Notes under the pieces: generated by a model | Database searches by the model: none | Told to the model about the DNA's origin: nothing | Seen by the model: the letters and a program-made list of their open reading frames with translations, nothing else | Assembly (NCBI GenBank): GCA_965658595.1 | Contig: CBFHSW010000060.1 | Span: 1-10,262 of the forward strand | Reading direction: 5' to 3' | Source of the DNA: UBA1858 sp965658595 | GTDB taxonomy: Bacteria; Pseudomonadota; Gammaproteobacteria; UBA4575 | Length of the DNA stretch: 10,262 nt | Shown: in pieces, positions 6,042 to 10,262 of the stretch | How the letters are laid out: each line of letters opens with the position of its first letter | How positions within the stretch are numbered: the first letter of the stretch is position 1 | Program-made: the position numbers and the translations under genes

Positions 6042-7301
6042 ATGGAAAAACTTCTTGTCACCGGTGGTGCGCAACTTCAAGGTGAAGTCTCTGCGTCCGG
6101 CTCTAAAAATGCTGTATTGCCAATATTAGCCGCATCTTTGTTGGCTGATTCTCCTATGACGATTGAAAACGTTCCACATTTGCGTGATGTAACGACTACC
6201 CTAGCTCTGCTCAAAGATATGGGAGTGCAGGTGGGTGAGCATGAGGGCACTAGCATTCGAACAGATTCATCAAGTATTCAAAGCTATGCGGCGGCTTATG
6301 ATCTAGTCAAAACCATGCGTGCCTCTATTTTAGTGTTGGGTCCTTTATTGACACGTTTTGGTGAAGCTGAGGTGTCACTTCCTGGTGGTTGTGCCATTGG
6401 AACACGCCCGGTGGACTTGCATATTGAAGGTTTGCGAGCGATGGGCGCAAAAATCAGCGTGGAAGATGGTTATATTCGTGCCCGAGCCAAACGTTTGAAA
6501 GGTGCTCGCATTGTTATGGATATGGTCACGGTGACAGGCACAGAGAATTTGTTAATGGCGGCCACACTGGCGCAAGGCACCACTATCTTAGAAAATGCTG
6601 CACGTGAGCCAGAGGTGACTGATTTAGCAAATTGTTTGTCTGCTATGGGTGCTGACATAGAGGGTATAGGAACTGATTGTCTCACCGTGCATGGTGTGTC
6701 TAGACTTGAAGGCTGTCAGTATCACGTGTTGCCTGATCGCATTGAAACTGGCACTTTCTTACTGGCGGGTGCTATTACGCGCGGTAAGATTCGCGTGAAT
6801 AATACTTCCGCGAGTATTTTAGATGGGGTTTTGCAAAAGTTGGAAAAGGCTGGGGCAGACATCAATTGTGGCTTAGATTGGATCGAACTGGATATGCGTG
6901 GTAATCAGGCAAAAAGTGTTAGTATAAGTACCGCTCCGTATCCTGCATTCCCGACAGACATGCAAGCGCAGTTCATGGCGTTGAATACAGTGGCTGAAGG
7001 GACTGCAACAATCACAGAAAATATCTTTGAAAACCGTTTCATGCATGTACCAGAGCTGCAACGTATGGGGGCGGATATCAGTGCTAAGGGTAATACCGCT
7101 GTGGTGTTAGGTGTTGAGTCTCTGACAGGAGCTCAGGTGATGGCAACAGACTTACGCGCCTCCGCGAGTTTGGTGTTGGCTGGGTTAGCGGCTCGTGGGG
7201 AAACCATAGTAGATCGTATTTATCACTTAGATCGTGGATACGAACATATAGAACAGAAACTTACGCACATTGGTGCAAATATTAAGAGAATTTCAAGTTA
7301 A
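6042..7301 (+). CDS. murA: UDP-N-acetylglucosamine 1-carboxyvinyltransferase MurA
   Basis: MurA transfers enolpyruvate from PEP to UDP-GlcNAc, the first committed cytoplasmic step of peptidoglycan synthesis. The 419-residue product has the full EPSP-synthase fold length. Key residues are in their expected places: Lys22 and Asn23 in 'SGSKNAVLPILAA', the catalytic Cys117 in LPGGCAIGTRP (113-123), Asp306 in 'YPAFPTDMQAQ', and Arg372 and Arg398 in 'DLRASASLVLAGL' and 'HLDRGYE'. Cys rather than Asp at position 117 predicts the usual fosfomycin-sensitive form. The start has a clear ribosome binding site (AGGA). hisG follows after only two bases, so the two are probably cotranscribed. In many gammaproteobacteria ibaG precedes murA; here mlaC does. 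Confidence 0.98.
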   Translation: MEKLLVTGGAQLQGEVSASGSKNAVLPILAASLLADSPMTIENVPHLRDVTTTLALLKDMGVQVGEHEGTSIRTDSSSIQSYAAAYDLVKTMRASILVLGPLLTRFGEAEVSLPGGCAIGTRPVDLHIEGLRAMGAKISVEDGYIRARAKRLKGARIVMDMVTVTGTENLLMAATLAQGTTILENAAREPEVTDLANCLSAMGADIEGIGTDCLTVHGVSRLEGCQYHVLPDRIETGTFLLAGAITRGKIRVNNTSASILDGVLQKLEKAGADINCGLDWIELDMRGNQAKSVSISTAPYPAFPTDMQAQFMALNTVAEGTATITENIFENRFMHVPELQRMGADISAKGNTAVVLGVESLTGAQVMATDLRASASLVLAGLAARGETIVDRIYHLDRGYEHIEQKLTHIGANIKRISS

Positions 7302-7303
7302 TC

Positions 7304-7936
7304 ATGAAAACTCAAATCACGTTAGCAATCTCTAAAGGACGCATCCTTCAAGATACTATTCCTTTGCTTGAGAAAATGGGCATGTCGCCATTAGAAGATT
7401 TAAATAAGACGCGTAAGCTGCTTATTGATACTGAAAATCCTAATGTGCGTGTGGTAGTGGTGCGCGCAACAGATGTTCCAACGTATGTGGAATACGGTGC
7501 AGCTGATCTGGGTATTGCAGGCAAAGATGTATTAATGGAATCCCAAGGCGACGGCTTATATGAGCTGTTAGATTTGGATATATGTAAGTGCAAGCTGATG
7601 GTGGCGGGTAAAGAAAACCTCTCACCCCATGGTAAGCGTTTGAAAGTAGCGACTAAATACGTCAATGCGGCTCAGCAATATTTTGCTCAGCGCGGCCAAC
7701 AAGTAGAAATCATTAAACTCTATGGTTCCATGGAGCTGGCGCCGATCACAGGCTTAGCCGATCTGATTGTAGATCTAGTTGATACGGGGAATACATTGCG
7801 TGCTAATGGTTTACAACCCCTAGAGCACATTGAAGATATAAGCTCACGACTGGTGGCAAACAAAGCATCATTAAAAGTGAGTTTTGATACACTACAAGAT
7901 GTAGTAGAAAAATTTAAAGCAGCAACAGCAAATTAA
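7304..7936 (+). CDS. hisG: ATP phosphoribosyltransferase catalytic subunit HisG (short form)
   Basis: HisG joins ATP and PRPP to form phosphoribosyl-ATP, the first step of histidine synthesis. The product is 210 residues, which is the short form: it lacks the C-terminal regulatory domain of about 90 residues found in E. coli HisG (299 residues). Visible motifs are the N-terminal 'LAISKGRILQDTIPLLEKMG', 'RATDVPTYVEYGAADLGIAG' (54-73), and the PRPP-binding loop 'LIVDLVDTGNTLRANGL' (154-170). Short HisG proteins work as hetero-octamers with the HisRS-like regulatory subunit HisZ, which is not in this window and is expected elsewhere. The ATG starts two bases after the murA stop, so expression probably depends on murA transcription and translation. 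Confidence 0.96.
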   Translation: MKTQITLAISKGRILQDTIPLLEKMGMSPLEDLNKTRKLLIDTENPNVRVVVVRATDVPTYVEYGAADLGIAGKDVLMESQGDGLYELLDLDICKCKLMVAGKENLSPHGKRLKVATKYVNAAQQYFAQRGQQVEIIKLYGSMELAPITGLADLIVDLVDTGNTLRANGLQPLEHIEDISSRLVANKASLKVSFDTLQDVVEKFKAATAN

Positions 7937-7950
7937 ACAGGATAAACCCC

Positions 7951-9012
7951 ATGAAATATGAAACCGATGATCTGCGGATCTTAGCAATGAAAGAAGTCAG
8001 TACTCCTTCACAGGTACATGCTGAGTTTCCTTTGTCTGAAGAGGCGTCACAAACAGTTCATCAGGCCAGAGCTGATATCCATAACGTTCTAACTGGTGAG
8101 GATGATCGTTTAGTGGTGGTGGTTGGTCCATGCTCCATTCACGATACTAAAGCGGCTCATGAATATGCTGAGCGTTTAACTAAACTCAGACAACAGCACT
8201 CTAAAGAATTGCACATCGTGATGCGTGTATATTTTGAAAAGCCACGAACAACGGTCGGTTGGAAGGGGCTTATTAACGACCCTAATTTAGATGGCAGTTT
8301 TGAGATCAACAAAGGTCTTAGAGTGGCGCGTGAATTATTATTGGACTTGAATGCAGGCGGTATGCCAGCTGGTACCGAATATTTGGATTTAATTAGTCCA
8401 CAGTATGTGGCCGACTTGGTGAGTTGGGGCGCGATTGGTGCTCGCACTACAGAAAGTCAGGTACATAGAGAATTAGCTTCAGGGTTATCTTGTCCTGTCG
8501 GATTCAAAAATGCCACTGATGGTGGGTTGCAAGTGGCCGTAGATGCGATTGGCTCAGCCACTCGTCCACACCACTTCTTATCTGTGACTAAAGAGGGTAA
8601 GTCAGCGATTTTCTCAACCAAAGGCAATACTGATTGTCACGTGATTTTACGTGGTGGGAAGTCGACTAACTTTGATGCTGCGAGCGTTAATGAGGCCTGT
8701 GGTAGTCTAGCAAAAGCCGAACTATCAGAGTTAGTCATGGTCGATTGTAGTCACGCGAATAGTCAGAAAAAACACGAAAAGCAACTCGAAGTAGGGGCAG
8801 ATATCTGTCAGCAAATCTCTACCGGTGAGCGCCGTATTTTTGGAGTTATGATAGAAAGTCACTTAGTGGCTGGGCGTCAAAATGTCGTTGATGGGAAAGC
8901 TGAAGTTTATGGTCAAAGTGTCACTGATGCGTGTATTGATTGGGATGATACGGTTGCCTTACTAGAGCAATTCGCTACTGCGATTCGTGATCGCAGAGCA
9001 CTAGAGGCGTAG
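7951..9012 (+). CDS. aroG: 3-deoxy-7-phosphoheptulonate (DAHP) synthase, Phe-type class I
   Basis: This enzyme condenses PEP and erythrose 4-phosphate, the first step of the shikimate pathway. The 353-residue product aligns by eye with E. coli AroG, nearly without gaps. It has Cys61 in GPCSIHD, 'MRVYFEKPRTTVGWKGLIND' (91-110), 'SWGAIGARTTESQVHRELAS' (158-177), His268 in 'DCSHANS', Glu302 in 'GVMIES' and Asp326 in 'SVTDACI', which are the metal and substrate residues of the family. Residues linked to phenylalanine inhibition in AroG (Asp6, Asp7, Pro150, Ser180, Phe209, Ser211) are present at the same numbers, which favours a Phe-sensitive isozyme; inhibition itself is inferred. AGGA lies nine bases before the ATG. 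The gene sits 14 bases after hisG and 10 bases before hisD, an unusual place for an aromatic-pathway gene. Confidence 0.95.
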   Translation: MKYETDDLRILAMKEVSTPSQVHAEFPLSEEASQTVHQARADIHNVLTGEDDRLVVVVGPCSIHDTKAAHEYAERLTKLRQQHSKELHIVMRVYFEKPRTTVGWKGLINDPNLDGSFEINKGLRVARELLLDLNAGGMPAGTEYLDLISPQYVADLVSWGAIGARTTESQVHRELASGLSCPVGFKNATDGGLQVAVDAIGSATRPHHFLSVTKEGKSAIFSTKGNTDCHVILRGGKSTNFDAASVNEACGSLAKAELSELVMVDCSHANSQKKHEKQLEVGADICQQISTGERRIFGVMIESHLVAGRQNVVDGKAEVYGQSVTDACIDWDDTVALLEQFATAIRDRRALEA

Positions 9013-9022
9013 TCAAGAAGTG

Positions 9023-10262
9023 ATGCTATCTGTACGTCGATTTAACAGTCAAGACTCTGATTTCGAGGATCAATTTAATAAGTTCATAGAAATTGATCAG
9101 GATCATATGGGGGACGTAAGCAATGTTGTGGAAAACATTATTGCTGACATACGCTCGCGCGGTAACCAGGCTTTACTGGAATATACCCATAAATTTGACC
9201 GCTTAGAATGTGAACATGAGACACAATTAGAAATCTCACAAGAACAACTTGCAGCGGCTTTAAATGATATAGACAGTGACAAACGCGCGGCTTTGGAACA
9301 AGCGCATGCGCGTATTGTTGCATATGCTGAGCATCAGCGTATTAATTCATGGCGTTTTACAGATGAACACGACTCTATGTTGGGCCAACGCGTCACACCA
9401 TTAGATCGCGTCGGTATTTATGTGCCTGGTGGAACTGCCGCTTATCCTTCATCAGTCCTCATGAATGCAGTGCCTGCTAAGGTAGCAGGAGTGAAAGAAA
9501 TCATTATGGTGGCGCCCACACCAGACGGTAAAATCAACCAAACAGTATTGGCTGCTGCTGCTATCGCGGGTGTTGACCGCGTATTTAGAGTGGGTGGGGC
9601 ACAAGCTGTTGCAGCGCTAGCCTATGGAACTCAGACCATCCCTGCAGTGGATAAGATAGTTGGACCCGGCAATATTTATGTGGCCACAGCTAAGCGCATG
9701 GTGTTTGGTAAAGTCGGCATAGACATGATAGCTGGCCCATCTGAAGTACTGGTTATTTGTGATGACTCAGCTAATCCAGATTGGATTGCCATGGATTTAT
9801 TTTCTCAAGCTGAACACGATGTGTTGGCACGTTCTACATTGCTATGCACATCCTCAGAGATGCTAGATAAAGTTGAAAAATCCATGAATGATCTGTTGCC
9901 CAGCTTAGAGCGACGAGACATCATTCATCAGTCTATGCAAACATTAGGAAGCCTAGTATTGGTGGATAGCTTAGAACAGGCCGCTGATATTAGTAATGCT
10001 ATTGCACCTGAGCATCTAGAGCTATCAGTTCAGGATCCGGAGGCGTTATTAACACATATCAAACACGCTGGTGCGGTATTTATGGGACATCACACGCCAG
10101 AATCATTCGGTGATTACTGTGCCGGTCCGAATCATGTTTTACCCACCAGTATGACGGCACGTTTTTCTTCGCCGCTGGGTGTCTATGATTTTCAAAAACG
10201 CACCACTATATTGAATTGCTCAGATCAAGGTGCACAAGTATTGAGTGGCATTGCTAATACAT
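9023..10262 (+). CDS. hisD: Histidinol dehydrogenase HisD (partial, C-terminus cut by window edge)
   Basis: HisD carries out the last two NAD-dependent oxidations of histidine synthesis, from histidinol to histidine. Translation from the ATG at 9023 stays open to the window end (413 codons). Motifs seen are 'RVGIYVPGGTAAYPSSVLMN' (129-148), the GPGN segment (214-217) followed by 'VATAKRMVFGKVGIDMIAGP' (220-239), zinc ligands Gln262 and His265 in 'FSQAEHD', the catalytic pair Glu330-His331 in 'APEHLEL', and zinc ligand Asp364 in 'ESFGDYCAGPNHVLPTSMTA'. The last zinc-binding His of the family lies beyond the edge; E. coli HisD is 434 residues, so about 20 codons are missing. The ribosome binding site is modest (AAGAAG). 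It lies 10 bases after aroG and is presumably in the same transcript as murA-hisG-aroG. Confidence 0.96.
   Translation, partial: MLSVRRFNSQDSDFEDQFNKFIEIDQDHMGDVSNVVENIIADIRSRGNQALLEYTHKFDRLECEHETQLEISQEQLAAALNDIDSDKRAALEQAHARIVAYAEHQRINSWRFTDEHDSMLGQRVTPLDRVGIYVPGGTAAYPSSVLMNAVPAKVAGVKEIIMVAPTPDGKINQTVLAAAAIAGVDRVFRVGGAQAVAALAYGTQTIPAVDKIVGPGNIYVATAKRMVFGKVGIDMIAGPSEVLVICDDSANPDWIAMDLFSQAEHDVLARSTLLCTSSEMLDKVEKSMNDLLPSLERRDIIHQSMQTLGSLVLVDSLEQAADISNAIAPEHLELSVQDPEALLTHIKHAGAVFMGHHTPESFGDYCAGPNHVLPTSMTARFSSPLGVYDFQKRTTILNCSDQGAQVLSGIANT

Noticed and set aside
7951..9012. Tyr-sensitive (AroF) or Trp-sensitive (AroH) isozyme
   Set aside because: The sequence follows E. coli AroG far more closely, including the N-terminal DDLRI and the Phe-site residues at identical positions.
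7348..9323. Minus-strand open frames opposite hisG, aroG and hisD
   Set aside because: Each is fully covered by a confident gene on the other strand and encodes low-complexity, unrecognisable protein.
1..10262. CRISPR arrays, insertion sequences, tRNA or rRNA genes, phage genes
   Set aside because: No regularly spaced repeats, transposase motifs, cloverleaf-like sequence or integrase-like proteins were seen; the coding content is housekeeping throughout.

Overview
The window looks like chromosomal DNA of a gammaproteobacterium with moderate-to-low GC (roughly 40-45% by eye). Gene content and order follow the conserved yrbG-kdsD-kdsC-lptC-lptA-lptB-rpoN and mlaFEDCB-ibaG-murA neighbourhoods of that class, but both are abridged here. 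The species cannot be named from the sequence alone.

Layout: two divergent gene blocks flank a 274-base non-coding region (4997-5270). The leftward block (minus strand, read from 4996 down to 1) is yrbG (Na+/Ca2+ exchanger family), kdsD and kdsC (two steps of Kdo synthesis), lptA and lptB (LPS export), and the first 325 codons of rpoN (sigma-54), cut by the window edge. These genes are packed tightly, with a 4-base gap, a stop codon directly followed by a TTG start, a 47-base gap, a 17-base overlap and an 80-base gap. The rightward block (plus strand) is mlaC, murA, hisG (short form), a Phe-type DAHP synthase (aroG-like), and hisD, which runs off the right edge about 20 codons before its expected end.

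How the genes work together: KdsD and KdsC make Kdo for the inner core of LPS. LptA and LptB belong to the machine that moves LPS to the outer membrane. MlaC is a periplasmic phospholipid carrier for outer-membrane lipid asymmetry. MurA commits UDP-GlcNAc to peptidoglycan. hisG and hisD are the first and last steps of histidine synthesis, with a gene for the first step of the shikimate pathway inserted between them.

Most notable observations: (1) LptB carries a 58-residue C-terminal extension that closely resembles the tandem helix-hairpin-helix domain at the end of UvrC, an apparent fusion of a DNA-binding-type domain to an LPS-export ATPase. (2) lptC is absent from its usual place between kdsC and lptA. 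(3) mlaF, mlaE, mlaD, mlaB and ibaG are all absent around mlaC. (4) aroG sits inside a his gene cluster that encodes the short, HisZ-dependent form of HisG. Everything else is ordinary housekeeping.
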